From NCBI GenBank assembly GCA_018340375.1, contig JAFFJZ010000047.1, positions 1,674,001-1,738,000 of the forward strand: a stretch of 64,000 nt of DNA. The letters run 5' to 3'. Source of the DNA: Gonatopus flavifemur (lineage: Eukaryota > Arthropoda > Insecta > Hymenoptera > Dryinidae). The notes beneath the pieces were generated by a model. The model was not told the DNA's origin, searched no databases, and saw only the letters and a list, made by a program, of their open reading frames with translations. A program made the position numbers and the translations under genes. Of the stretch, positions 22,107-31,980 are shown piece by piece. Position 1 is the first letter of the stretch; every line of letters starts with the position of its first letter.

Positions 22107-23400
22107 CGAGGGTGGATTGATAAGTTTCCGGCCTGACCAAGAGATGGCGCCACTAGGCCTACCTTGAGGTGGCGTTCTATAGTACCATCCTTAGATAGCT
22201 TGTAGCTATAGTTTCAGTCCGATCGCCATGTTAGTTTAGTTTTGAGAGCACGCTGACCAAGACGCCTCTGTGTTTTTCGTAAAAATGGAAAAGCTGGAAA
22301 ATCGTGCTGTCATCAAATACTTTTATTTGAAGGGGTTAACGCCGGAGGAAATTAAAGAAGAGATGGACTCAACACTGGGGACATCCTCCCCATCATATTC
22401 AACCGTTAAGCAGTGGGTTTCCGATTTTAAAAAGGGTCGTGTGAGCACTTCTGATGAGCCTCGCTCAGGACGCCCTATTGAGGTCACAACTCCAGATATG
22501 ATCGAAAAAATCCATCAAATAGTGCTGAAAGATCGCAGATTAAAAGTTCGTGAGATAGCTGAGACCTGTAAGATGTCATATGAACGTGTACAAAATATTT
22601 TGCACCAACATTTGTATATGGAAAAGCTCTGTGCAAGATGGGTGCCGCGTTTGCTAACAGTCGACCAAAAATTGATTCGAAAGAACATTTCTACCGCCAA
22701 TTTGGCGTTGTATAAGCGTAATCCAAGCGAATTTTTGCGTCGATTCGTAACCGTTGACGAAACTTGGGTCCACCACTACACTCCTGAAACCAAGAAACAG
22801 TCTAAACAGTGGATTGGACCAGGGGAACCAACTCCAAAGAAGGCAAAAACAATTTTTTCGGCGAATAAGGTTATGGCTACTGTTTTTTGGGATGCAAGAG
22901 GTATTATATACAGTGATTACCTTGAAAAGGGTAAAACTATCACTGGTCAATACTACGCAGACTTATTGCAACGTTTGAGCCACGAAGTGAAAATTAAACG
23001 ACCTCATCTGGCGAAGAAAAAAATCTTGTTTCATCACGATAACGCACCAGCGCACACGTCAATCGTTGCGATGGCTAAAATCAACGATCTGAAGTCTGAA
23101 TTAATGCCGCACCCTCCCTACTCTCCAGACCTAGCCCCAAGTGACTATTATCTGTTTCCTAACCTCAAAAAATGGCTTGGCGGTAAGAGATTTGCGGACA
23201 ATGAAGAAGTAATCGAAGCTGTAAATAGGTATTTTGAGGAGCTTGACGAATCAGTCTATAGAGATGGCATTACTAGACTAGAACACCGCTATGAGAAATG
23301 TATCAGCCTTGGAGGAGATTATGTTGAGAAATAAAAAAAAAAAAATTCTTAAAAACGTTGTTTTTCTTGGTCAGGCCGGAAACTTATCAATCCACCCTCG
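22107..23400 (+). mobile_element. Intact mariner transposon
   Basis: The 36-bp terminal inverted repeats are identical (left begins CGAGGGTGGATTGATAAG), flanked by TA at 22105-22106 and 23401-23402. The total is 1,294 bp, the usual mariner size, with an uninterrupted transposase. The paralogous element at 41924-43117 carries the empty target site, confirming the breakpoints. The intact frame and identical ends indicate very recent activity. Confidence 0.96.
22285..23334 (+). CDS. Mariner transposase (DD34D), intact
   Basis: Cut-and-paste transposase of the mariner family, acting in the nucleus on the TIRs that flank it. The ATG at 22285 is preferred because codons upstream in the same frame lack an ATG. 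It gives 349 residues, close to the family norm of about 345. An N-terminal paired-type helix-turn-helix region (about 1-110) includes RSGRP. The WVPRLL motif (about 119-124) corresponds to the family WVPHEL. Catalytic residues are D158 in TVDETW, D252 in HHDNAPAH and D287 in YSPDLAPSDYYLFP, with 34 residues between the last two. No stop or frameshift is present. The TAA at the end runs straight into an A-rich tail before the right TIR. Confidence 0.97.
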   Translation: MEKLENRAVIKYFYLKGLTPEEIKEEMDSTLGTSSPSYSTVKQWVSDFKKGRVSTSDEPRSGRPIEVTTPDMIEKIHQIVLKDRRLKVREIAETCKMSYERVQNILHQHLYMEKLCARWVPRLLTVDQKLIRKNISTANLALYKRNPSEFLRRFVTVDETWVHHYTPETKKQSKQWIGPGEPTPKKAKTIFSANKVMATVFWDARGIIYSDYLEKGKTITGQYYADLLQRLSHEVKIKRPHLAKKKILFHHDNAPAHTSIVAMAKINDLKSELMPHPPYSPDLAPSDYYLFPNLKKWLGGKRFADNEEVIEAVNRYFEELDESVYRDGITRLEHRYEKCISLGGDYVEK

Positions 23401-23893
23401 TATACGAATGGGACTGTTTTAAATACACTCAGAACGTACATAGTACATTTGAAATGTACGATATTCATTCAATCGACGTTCGACTGACGTTCCGTCATAT
23501 ATTCGATTATATACGTTCGATGAATATGCATAGCACCTATGAAAAGGTCTCATTAGAATGTGCACAGAATATATTTCGAATATCATCAGGAAAGTGATAA
23601 TAACTCATCTGAGCAACCTCAGATTCTACGCGTTCAGTAATGGGGTCAATCAGCGTTCACTAATTCATGCGACCCGTTCACTAATGGGGGTATTGTTAAC
23701 ATTCCATTAATTTCATTATTTTTATTGTTATCACTTAGAAAATGAATAAAAAATCACGGTAAGAGAAAATTGAAATGCTCAATCTACCTTATTTACTCGT
23801 GGAAATTCATTTTAAAGAAATTATTCATGAAATAATTTATATTTAGAGTGCTTCTGTTCTTAGATGTTCACTAATGGGGTCAGTTACCTTAAA

Positions 23894-24118
23894 ATGAAAA
23901 AGTGCGTGATATGTTGTCACGCAGGAATCAGGAGTGAAAAGTCAAAATCAATGTTTAAAGTTCCAAAAGATGAGGTTTCATTTAAAATGTGGGAAACTGC
24001 CACCCGCGGTATAATTCATTTGAAATATTCCCATTATGTTTGTGAAAAACATTTTAAACCCGAAGACATCAAGCGAAAATATATAGAAAAAAACGCGGAA
24101 GGCAATATCATTCTTGAA
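23894..24118 (+). CDS. THAP-domain exon of the P transposase
   Basis: Seventy-five codons from ATG 23894 to a GTAAGT donor at 24119, phase 0. The C2CH zinc ligands are C4, C7, C50 and H53. Also present are the conserved P24, W33 and F54 of THAP DNA-binding domains. THAP domains of P transposases bind the subterminal sites of the element. The upstream MITE ends at 23889, so it supplies or has displaced the 5' untranslated region. Confidence 0.9.
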
Positions 24119-24216
24119 GTAAGTATTGAGTTATTCTATCATTTCAAATGATGACTCAAATTTTAACAATATGTAACAAGATGGTTATAATAATTATTAT
24201 GAATCACATAATTATG

Positions 24217-24266
<50 letters not shown>

Positions 24267-27200
24267 CATGTCGATTTATAATCCAGTATGAATATTTGAA
24301 ACCACGTTTGGAAAAAAATGCAGTCCCAAGCATTTTCTTCAATTTCAATAACACCAATCCTGGGGATGGAATATTTAGTGACACACGTTAATAGAAAAAA
24401 GTACTTACAATACTTCAATTTCGAATGATTCCACATGTATTATCACACAGAGAGAAGATTTCAAATTCAGTCAGCATAAAAAGCTCAATTATATAATCAA
24501 GTTCAGTTATGAAAATTATTTGTTTTTAGTATCAATTTTATTATCTTCCGTCTACAGTGCTTACGTTTGTCTCTGAATCCAGACCTGGCCTGACTTTTCA
24601 ATTGACAAATTAGAGGAATGGTATCTGATTTTTCCAAATCTTCAAATATACTCACAAAAAATAAATTGAGACCATTGAGGTAGTTCAGTCATCTTACTCA
24701 GTTAAATTTTTCTCAATATGTATATACATGCCTATAGTTTTTCCCTCGATTTGCATCAGTAAAAAGTACTAAGAATGAGTGAAATTTCACCAAGAATCAG
24801 TGTTGAATTTCCCATTGGTTGACTCAGTGGAAGACTCAGCATGTTTCTGAATGGAATTTCTCTGATTTAAATTTAGAGATTATAAATTCGATTCTTCATA
24901 TTATATACGACTTTCACAGATCAACACGCTGAGGCATCAAGTAACGCTATGGTTTTTGAATCTACTGTATCAGTCAATCATGATGTTGAGAATGATGCGA
25001 AAGATCCCGATAGCTTTGCAGATGAACTAATCCAAGCATCAAATGGTACTACCCCTCCTGACTCCGATAAACAATGTAATCAAAATAATGACAATGATCC
25101 CTTGGATCTAAATACTATACCAACAGATGATGGTTGTGAACCTTAAACTAGGTATGATAAGAGTAATTGAAAAAATGAAATCATCTCCCCTTTTTTTTAT
25201 ATGATCATTACGAGGAAGAAGGTAGATTATAAACTGTATAGGAAATGGAAATATAATACTTAATTCTACCTTGCTTATTATATAAGAGCACATCTATCTA
25301 CATCATACTCCTTGATATTTGGATAGTTTTATTAATAACTTCCATATATTTTTCTACCCACCATAATCTAATTTGATTCTCTCTAATGAATGGATATCAA
25401 GGACTGAGTCGAAATTTGTAAAATATAATTATCGAGAAATGAATATTGATATTAATGAACCACCAAAGATAGTGTTCTCAATTCAAATCTATTATTTGTG
25501 GAATCTGAGTTCTGAATGACGCACAAAAGAATTTTCCTCACGAAAATTCGAGCTTTCCAACTTACCAATTCTCCAACACTAATTTTTGTTGTTTTTCTAT
25601 CACTAAAAAATTGAAAACGGTCTATCTAATGAATTCTCATCGATAAAAATGAACGTAAAATAATCAAAATAACGAGAATTGGTAGGGAAGGTTCTGTTGT
25701 ATTTAAAAAAAAAATATTTAAGGGTGTTAGAATTTTCTATGCTTCGATGGTTGGCTCCATGTGAGTAACTCAAATATGTAATACAATTTGTAGGTGACGA
25801 TATGTCGATTACATCCGACGAAATTACAGTAGGAGAAAATTTGCAGAATGAATTTGGTTTTTTACCGAAGTCTTGGAATATCAATAACCTTTCTACAGCT
25901 GATGAGACATTCATTGTATTCTCTCACATAAGAATGATGAAAAGATCTGAACTGAGTACACCAATTACGCCTAAATATGTTGTCATGAAAACGACGAAGA
26001 AATTGGAATATTACGTTCATAACAAATTAATGGATACGAAAATAATAGGATTACCTGTGAAACTCACTAATCCTTTGATGATTTCAGATATTTTATCTAA
26101 GTTAGAATCAATGAACATATGCTGTGGTTTAGGAGATGTAAATATAAAATTCATTAGACCTAATCTGGCTTTTACAGATAGTTTAAATGCGTGGCATTAT
26201 ATTGAGTGTCAATGGATTACAAAAAGTAAAAGATGCATCCATTGTGTACATTATCGAAGAATGATACTGCAAGAACAAAAAAGATCTAAAGCACAAAATG
26301 CAATTCGCCGTGTTCATACTATATCTGACTCTAACAATTACATAAATTTAAAGCTCTACAAAAGAAAATGAAACGCCAGAAAAATCAACGATATCGAGCT
26401 AAACGACAAAGAAATCTACTCTTAAAGTCATTAAAAAGCAAAGAAGAGGAATTGATTGCTCTCAAAGAAGGCATTGTGGATGAGAGATTCGAAACATGGA
26501 ACATGCCACTGAATCAGAGGATAGCGATCAAAGAAATTATTGCTGCCGCTAAGAATAAAAACCCACATGGTCGCAGATATACAGCTGAGTGGATTATGTT
26601 GTGTATGCTTTTGAATATGCGTTCGCCGTCATATTACGAATTTTTGAGGAAAAACGATATTTTTCCTCTTCCTTGTTCATCGACGGTCAGGAATTACTTG
26701 AGTAGAATGGAAATGAAATGTGGCTTTGATGAAAACTTTGCTCAAATTTTAGAAAAATATTTCAAAACAAAGCAACCCATGAAACGACATGGTGTTCTAG
26801 TTCTGGATGAAATATATCTCAGAAAGGCCATCAATGTAAACTGTAAGACCTTAACTTATACTGGTGTGGTGGATTTTGGCGATGAAAGACCTACTATTAC
26901 CGACAACTTGGCTAGTCATGGACTAGTACTAATGTTTCAACCATTATGCGACACTTATACACAAACTATTGCTATGTTTGCTTCAGACGTTCCTGTTTCA
27001 GGCAACGAGTTGGCGAAATTAGTGGTACAAGCCATTATTTATTTAGAAAAAATAGGAGCTAAAATACACGGGGTTATTGGAGACGGTGCAAAAACAAACA
27101 ACAAAATGAGAAAAATATTAGGTTGCGACATCACTGGCAGTGATTTAAAAACGTGGTTCACTCATCCTCTGGTTGATGAAAGAAAAATATTTCTATTCAG

Positions 27201-27484
27201 CGATATTCCGCACATTATTAAGAATATTAGAAACCGTTTATACAATAACGATCGTTTAAAGGTTTGTTGAGACTAATTTTGATCGAAACCTATGAACTCC
27301 ATTCCCATATATTCCATTTTCAGATTAAATCCACAGAAAATTATATTGAATGGCGATATTTCAAAATGCTGTTCAACAACGACTCTGCTCATGTGGGTAA
27401 TGCAAGAGCATGCCCAAAACTATCAAAAAAGACATATTCATTTGAACAACATGTCAAAGATGCGAGTACGGCTTGCTACTCAGG

Positions 27485-27564
<80 letters not shown>

Positions 27565-30500
27565 TAATAATAATAATAAGGTATAATAATTTTATTCTCA
27601 CTATTGAAGGATATTAAAATCAACAAGTAGTCAATTCTAAGGAAGGTTTGATAGAATTTTTCAATCATGTATTTTATAAACCGTTTGATTCCCTATCACC
27701 GTTGATTTCCTGTATGTTCGTGACAACGTTTGTCCCTAATAAGCCTATCATTTCTCAAGATCTATTTTATGTTTGTTCCTGTGTATATCTGATATGGTGT
27801 CTCTGTATGTAGCTTAATTTTTATTCTTTTCGAAATCTTCGCTCTAGTGAGAATCATGGATTTGGTTTTGTCTCTACTTATATGATATTCTCTTCGCAAT
27901 TTGGTTCTCATTTGAAGATGTTTGTGGTCTAATCAATTTTCATTTAATTTTATAGATTTTTTCCAATTCAATAGCCAATGGGTTAACGTTTTATTTACAC
28001 CATAAGCCTGATGAATTCAGGGGATGTGAACCAACTATACAATTTTGTAGGAAAATTAATGATATATTTGATGCTCTGAACCGCAAGATGCCCAATGAAG
28101 GGCTCACTCCAAATTCTCGTGATTTTCAAGTAATTTATCCCATTCAAGATTGAAGTATCTATTAGATAAGTGAGTCAGTTGAAACCGTGTTGATCTGAGA
28201 GTCCTCATTTTTTGTTAATATTCTCCACATATATGAAAATTACATGCTGCTGGAGTTTGAACTATCCATTGGAACAAATTTTTAATGCGCAAAAATGCAG
28301 GGTTCAGATGTAACTATTTTTGTTTCCTAAGACACCCAGACAGCACAGAAGGATCATTAACGAATTCAGTAAGAAAAATGCTGTGCTGTTTCAGAATTCT
28401 ACAGTTCTTGAAGAGTTTCAAAAAGAATTCCACTCATCAAAAGTTATTTTTCAGCATTCATTAGTGATGCTTGTGTGTTATCTGAAGTGGATTGGGAATT
28501 GTTTACCGTTCGGGATAAAACGATTGCAGCATATTTCCAAATTCTTGTGTTACTTGGGTAGTGAATCCATAATGAATTATAATTCATTTTACTGCATGTA
28601 CTTCAATCAATTTTCTAACCTACATCTGTCCAAATTCTGTCTCATTGAACATCAAATCTAATGAAATTTGCTTGAATCCAATCAGACATATTCATAGGCT
28701 TCCCGATTATTTTTAAGATTTTGAAAGACGCCCTCAATTGGTTAGACGAATGGAAGTCTGCTTTAGATAAGAAGGAAATAACTAAAGAAGGTTATCTTAC
28801 TGAAGAAACTGCCACAGGATTAAAAATATCTATTGAATCAACAATTGATTTATGTGTATATTTGACTGATAAATTTGAATTCAAGTATTTACTTACTGGA
28901 AAAGTGAATCAAGACAATTTAGAGGTATATATGTTCTTACTCTCATTCAAAGGAAATGTTATCTCTACCCAAGTAGCACAAGAATGTTTGGAATATTCTA
29001 TGAACATGCACAGAATATATTGATACATTCCGAATGTCCTATGAACATCCATAGAATATTTTCGCATATTTGAATGTTCTATGAACATCTATAGGACATT
29101 CCAAACACTCTTGTGCTACTAGGGTAACAACAATTCCTATCACACGATGTACTCCTGAGGGCTTCTTACATATGCGCAAATTTTGTAAAATTTCAATACT
29201 GCTATTCTCTTTCTTCCTATTGAATTAGCGGATTTTGCACAAATTTCAGAAGCAATTTAAGTTTCAGGTTCACAAATTTGATTTTCAAATAAATATCTTA
29301 CCTTTGCAGAAATTTTTTGGAACAATACGTCAGGCAGCAGGTTGTAATGACCACCCAAATTGTTCGACATTTTTACAAGTTTATAAAGTCTTATCGTTGT
29401 ACAGTGTGTTGAAACCTCCCAAATATGGGAACTGTACAGTTTATAAAAATGAAAAATTCCCTATCCTGATCTCCTTAGATGAATTGAAATCTATTTATGG
29501 AACGACCAATATTACGAAATGGCAAAATTTAGAGAGTTTGAAACAAAAACTGGACACAATTATAGAGTATGAAGACTGGGAAGTTGATGAAATCATGACA
29601 CTTGCTGATCACAATGACACCCCTTCTCCCTTACTGGATTGTATAATTTATTACGTCACAGGTGACTTCATTTATATTTTTTAGTATTTTTCTTTTTAAA
29701 ATTAAACCCAATTGAAAACAATCTAATTCTTGGACTATTTTGCCTATCTGATTCAAATATAAAAATATTACGCAAAATACAAAACGTAACCCTAGTGAAA
29801 AATATTCTATTGAACCGAATGGGATGCAGAAAAGTGGAAGTATCTAATTAACAGGGACAGAGAAAATAACTATAATTCTTGATGATACATTTTTCTCATT
29901 TTCAAAATATGTAGAATCGACAGATCTCATACAAGACACCTACGTCGCAGCATCTCCGTGGAATTCAGGGAGAAGACAGAGATTTGTGGATACAGCGTGG
30001 TACAACGGAGAAGCAGCGTAAAGGCAACGAAAAAAAGTCTGCCCGAAAAAAACGGCCCGGACATTTCTCCCTTGCCCCTACGCTGCTTCTCCGTTGTGCC
30101 ACGTTATATATATCCACCGCTCCCTGTCTTCTCCCTTAATTCTACGGAGATACGACGTAATTCATCAGGGACTGTTTTGTATGGGATTCAATCACTTTAC
30201 ATAACATTCAGAAATGTGATTGAATATACTAATGTCAAATTTTTTTCCCAAAACTTGGCCATTTTGATCGAATCCTAATTCCTATGGAAAATCCTAATTC
30301 CTGTCATTTAGTATAGATAAATTTAATACTGAAATTTTGAAGGAATTATAAAAAGAATTAATGATATTCATATAAGACTGATTGTGAAAGAACTTTTCAT
30401 TTTTGAAATGAATTGATTGGAAAATAAACAATGCTTAGCGCAGTAACAGAATGTTTTCAATGATCCAAAAATTACCTTATCCTTCCTGCGAAAAATTAAA

Positions 30501-31478
30501 TGATCTAAAATATTCTCTATCAAAACCTCCCATCACATAAAATGATCCAGCATTTGCCTCATAAAACGGATTACCATTCAAATATTATAGGATTCGTTCA
30601 GCTTGTTCATAACTGAAAAATCATTTGTCTTAATGATCAAACATTCTGACAATGGAACGTTGTAGTACTTCTGTAACAAAATGAATTCACTGATATTTCA
30701 TTTTATCCGCATATATGAAGTAAAATTGCACACAAACAAGTTTTGATCTTCTGACAAACTGATTTTCAGCACTACAATGATGGACCCTTCCGAAGTAGCT
30801 GATCAAAGTGATCCGGTCACTTTTTTCAACCTTTTTGATTGGTTGAGAAGCTGATCCGATTACTTTGATCAGCTACTTCGAAAGCCCCCGACGTTGCGTT
30901 ACGTCATAGATTTTTCATTCATTTATAATAAAACACCCGATACATAATATGTTCAAGTTGGAATATGGTAATAATGTATTAAAGACCAATTTCAATACAT
31001 TATCCAGATTTCGCGTACATGTCATTGATAGGAATATCGCATTAATTGATCATTTCCCGTGGCTCTTGCAGGGTATCTTTGTAAGGTCCTGAAGAAAAAA
31101 TATAATTCTTGTCCAACTTGCATGAATGCCTTAACAAGACCTTCTACACAAACTTCTTCTTTAAGTGCACTAGTTGATATTCAAAGTCGTGGAGGACTGA
31201 TTCATGCGAATCATAAATTCTTTAATTTTATAAATTATGTAGAGTCATGCTTCATCAAGCATGCGAAGCAAACCGAAGTATTTGACTTGGTCATTGAAGA
31301 AGTTATATCATCCTACAACTTTAGTTTTCCTTGTAAAACAAATGGTGCAGACTTATTGTCTTATTCTTTATATTATTACATCAGATTACGAATGAGGCAA
31401 TACACTTTCCAGCAAAATCGTCAAATGACTCAAAAATTTGTTACAACAAAAAAATTATCAAAATTGAATAATGAATAA
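23894..31478 (+). CDS. P-element THAP transposase gene, multi-exon, with two probable frameshifts
   Basis: THAP9/P-type transposase spread over about eight exons: 23894-24118, about 24934-25135, 25794-26371, 26365-27261, 27324-27483, 27956-28129, 28718-28924, 29310-29661 and 31072-31478 (the third and fourth may be one exon). Donors and acceptors are consensus and phases agree for most joints. In order: an N-terminal THAP zinc finger, an acidic linker, a Cys-pair region (HYIECQWITK, then CIHCVHYRR), a basic coiled coil, the DDE/RNase H core, the domain interrupted by the GTP-binding-type insertion of this family, and a C-terminal tail. Two places need a one-base shift to stay in frame: near 26361-26368 and in the A-run at 27425-27430. 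These may be real lesions or homopolymer errors. If the first is instead a 53-base intron (26312-26364), only one lesion remains. The location between P-type TIRs fixes its role. Confidence 0.88.
24219..24264. repeat. (ATT)n microsatellite in intron 1 of the P transposase
   Basis: About fifteen uninterrupted ATT units. Confidence 0.95.
24934..25135 (+). CDS. Acidic linker exon of the P transposase
   Basis: Open in the frame that joins the THAP exon when the acceptor after GCTGAG (24931-24933) is used. The peptide is acidic and Asn/Asp rich with no domain. The end is placed before GTGAAC at 25136, giving phase 1 to match the acceptor at 25793. A stop follows within a few codons, so the donor must lie here. 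Exact edges are uncertain. Confidence 0.5.
25794..26371 (+). CDS. Linker exon with Cys pairs, P transposase
   Basis: Opens after TTTGTAG at 25793. It contains a conserved region with WHYIECQWITKSKRCIHC and a following basic R/K helix, as in THAP9-like proteins before their coiled coil. The frame closes with TGA at 26369-26371, overlapping the next frame, which begins KMKRQ at 26365. Either a 53-base intron (GT at 26312, AG at 26363-26364) or a one-base loss in an A-run connects them. Confidence 0.7.
26365..27261 (+). CDS. Catalytic-core exon of the P transposase
   Basis: Basic coiled coil (RYRAKRQRNLLLKSLKSKEE) followed by the family core: GRRYTAEWIMLCMLL, FPLPCSSTVRNYLSRM, then HGVLVLDEIYLRKAI with the presumed first catalytic Asp and GVIGDGAKTNNKM with the presumed second. 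The donor AAG|GTTTGT at 27262 is phase 0 and fits the acceptor at 27323. Assignment of the catalytic residues is by family pattern. Confidence 0.9.
27324..27483 (+). CDS. P transposase exon with an A-run frameshift
   Basis: The first half (IEWRYFKMLFNND, then ARACPKLS) and second half (MSKMRVRLATQ) are both typical P-transposase sequence but lie in different frames. They switch at the six-A run 27425-27430, where one A too many is present. The second frame ends in phase 0 at a GTATAA donor (27484), matching the following exon, so the shift is the only defect. Confidence 0.8.
27487..27580. repeat. (ATA)n microsatellite in an intron of the P transposase
   Basis: About thirty ATA units with one ATG interruption, starting five bases after the exon donor. 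Confidence 0.95.
27956..28129 (+). CDS. P transposase exon (FSNSIANGL region)
   Basis: Acceptor TTTTATAG at 27955, donor GTAATT at 28130, both phase 0. The peptide has FSNSIANGLTFYL, EPTIQFCRKINDIFDALN, a conserved block downstream of the second Asp in P/THAP9 proteins. Confidence 0.85.
28334..28486. repeat. CCCAGACAGCACA-family MITE in a P intron
   Basis: The left end is CCCAGACAGCACAGAAGG, the right end TGCTTGTGTGTTATCTG. The interior holds GAATTC and TTCTTGAAGAG palindromes. Lies wholly within the 28130-28717 intron. Confidence 0.6.
28718..28924 (+). CDS. P transposase exon ending at the presumed catalytic Glu
   Basis: Opens after TTTTTAAG (28717) and ends GTGAATCAAGACAATTTAGAG before GTATAT, phase 0. 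The QDNLE ending joins KFFGTIRQ of the next exon. In P/THAP9 proteins this QD-LE-FFG-IR block carries the third acidic catalytic residue. Confidence 0.87.
28968..29124. repeat. CCCAAGTAGCACA-family MITE in a P intron
   Basis: CCCAAGTAGCACAAGAATGT at the left pairs with ACTCTTGTGCTACTAGGG at the right. The interior repeats GAATGTTCTATGAACAT and its relatives. Inserted 43 bases after the donor of the preceding exon. Confidence 0.7.
29310..29661 (+). CDS. P transposase exon (FFGTIRQ, NDHP)
   Basis: Acceptor TTTGCAG (29309); donor G|GTGACT at 29662, phase 1. Contains FFGTIRQAAGCNDHPNCSTF, the strongest family signature in the gene. The rest (ISLDELKSIYG, DCIIYYVTG) is the usual linker to the C-terminal repressor-like tail. 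Confidence 0.9.
29927..30191. repeat. Hairpin MITE in a P intron
   Basis: CATCTCCGTGGAATTCAGGG pairs with CCCTTAATTCTACGGAGATA, and AACGGAGAAGCAGCGTA pairs with TACGCTGCTTCTCCGTT. The outer ends are CTCATACAAGAC and GTTTTGTATGGG. Confidence 0.7.
30780..30895. repeat. Hairpin MITE in a P intron
   Basis: CGAAGTAGCTGATCAAAGTG pairs with ACTTTGATCAGCTACTTCG, separated by a short T-rich loop. Confidence 0.7.
31072..31478 (+). CDS. Last exon of the P transposase
   Basis: Acceptor CTCTTGCAG (31071), phase 1, joins the previous exon without a stop. It begins YLCKVLKKKYNSCPTCMNAL, a Cys-containing motif seen at this place in THAP9-like proteins, and ends at TAA 31476-31478, well short of the right TIR. 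Confidence 0.87.
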
Positions 31479-31754
31479 AACTGAAATACGACTCTCATGG
31501 CTAGAGTTTTATTATAAATACGACTTCGGGTTAATTCTAAAATATGAAGGCCTCTGACTTCTCATTCCATTGCGAAACTCATTCGAACTTCAACAACATG
31601 ATTTAAATAACATTTTTTTTTATGATTTATACTTTTAATGACTTGAAAGTCTGTTTTCGTTCTACCACAGAGCAAATTTAATCAATATTCATCAAAGACA
31701 AACATTATTTTCACCAATTGAATTGTCATGCCAGCGATAAATAAATTCAACTTT

Positions 31755-31980
31755 CCCTGTTGAAAAAGTCTCATAAATTCGAATTAATTTTAGTTATTCT
31801 TAGGGAAGAAACCGCATGAAATCTAGTACACACACTTGATTTTATACAGTCTTATGAGGTTGCGGTATACCCCCATAAGTTCTAAGACAGAAACCGCATA
31901 TAGACTTATAAGAACTTGTTAAAATTCATATAAACTGACAAGATTTATATATGAGAATTTATGGGACTTTTTCAACAGGG
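31755..31980. repeat. MITE, CCCTGTTGAAAAAG ends, copy 1
   Basis: CCCTGTTGAAAAAGTCTCAT at the left mirrors ATGGGACTTTTTCAACAGGG at the right. The interior carries CTTATAAG and TTATGAG boxes. It lies between the transposase stop and the right P end, so it is part of the P element's 3' region. Confidence 0.75.

Larger units (their letters stand above)
22008..23590. repeat. AGCAGCAACAG repeat, copy A (split by the mariner)
   Basis: The sequence AGCAGCAACAGAAGTTC to the mariner, and then from the mariner to about 23590, matches three other copies in the window: 40111-40426, 40944-41258 (inverted) and 42216-42515 (inverted). It is rich in GAACGT, ACGTTC and GAATATTC. Confidence 0.7.
21416..23889. 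mobile_element. TA-flanked AGGTAACTGACC element, copy 1 (split by mariner)
   Basis: It begins AGGTAACTGACCCCATTAG and ends CTAATGGGGTCAGTTACCT, with TA duplications at 21414-21415 and 23890-23891. GTTCACTAATGGGGT boxes recur inside near the right end. Without the mariner it is about 1.18 kb. It has no transposase, so it is a large MITE, probably moved by a Tc1/mariner-type enzyme. It contains the 'AGCAGCAAC' repeat (22008-22106 plus 23401-23590). An inverted second copy is at 41924-43117; relative to that copy this one lacks 16 bases near its left end. It ends four bases before the ATG of the P transposase. Confidence 0.85.

Noticed and set aside
24163..24384. Poly-Asn frame on the minus strand
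   Set aside because: Translation of the ATT microsatellite.
27264..27668. Poly-Ile and poly-Tyr frames
   Set aside because: Translation of the ATA microsatellite on either strand.
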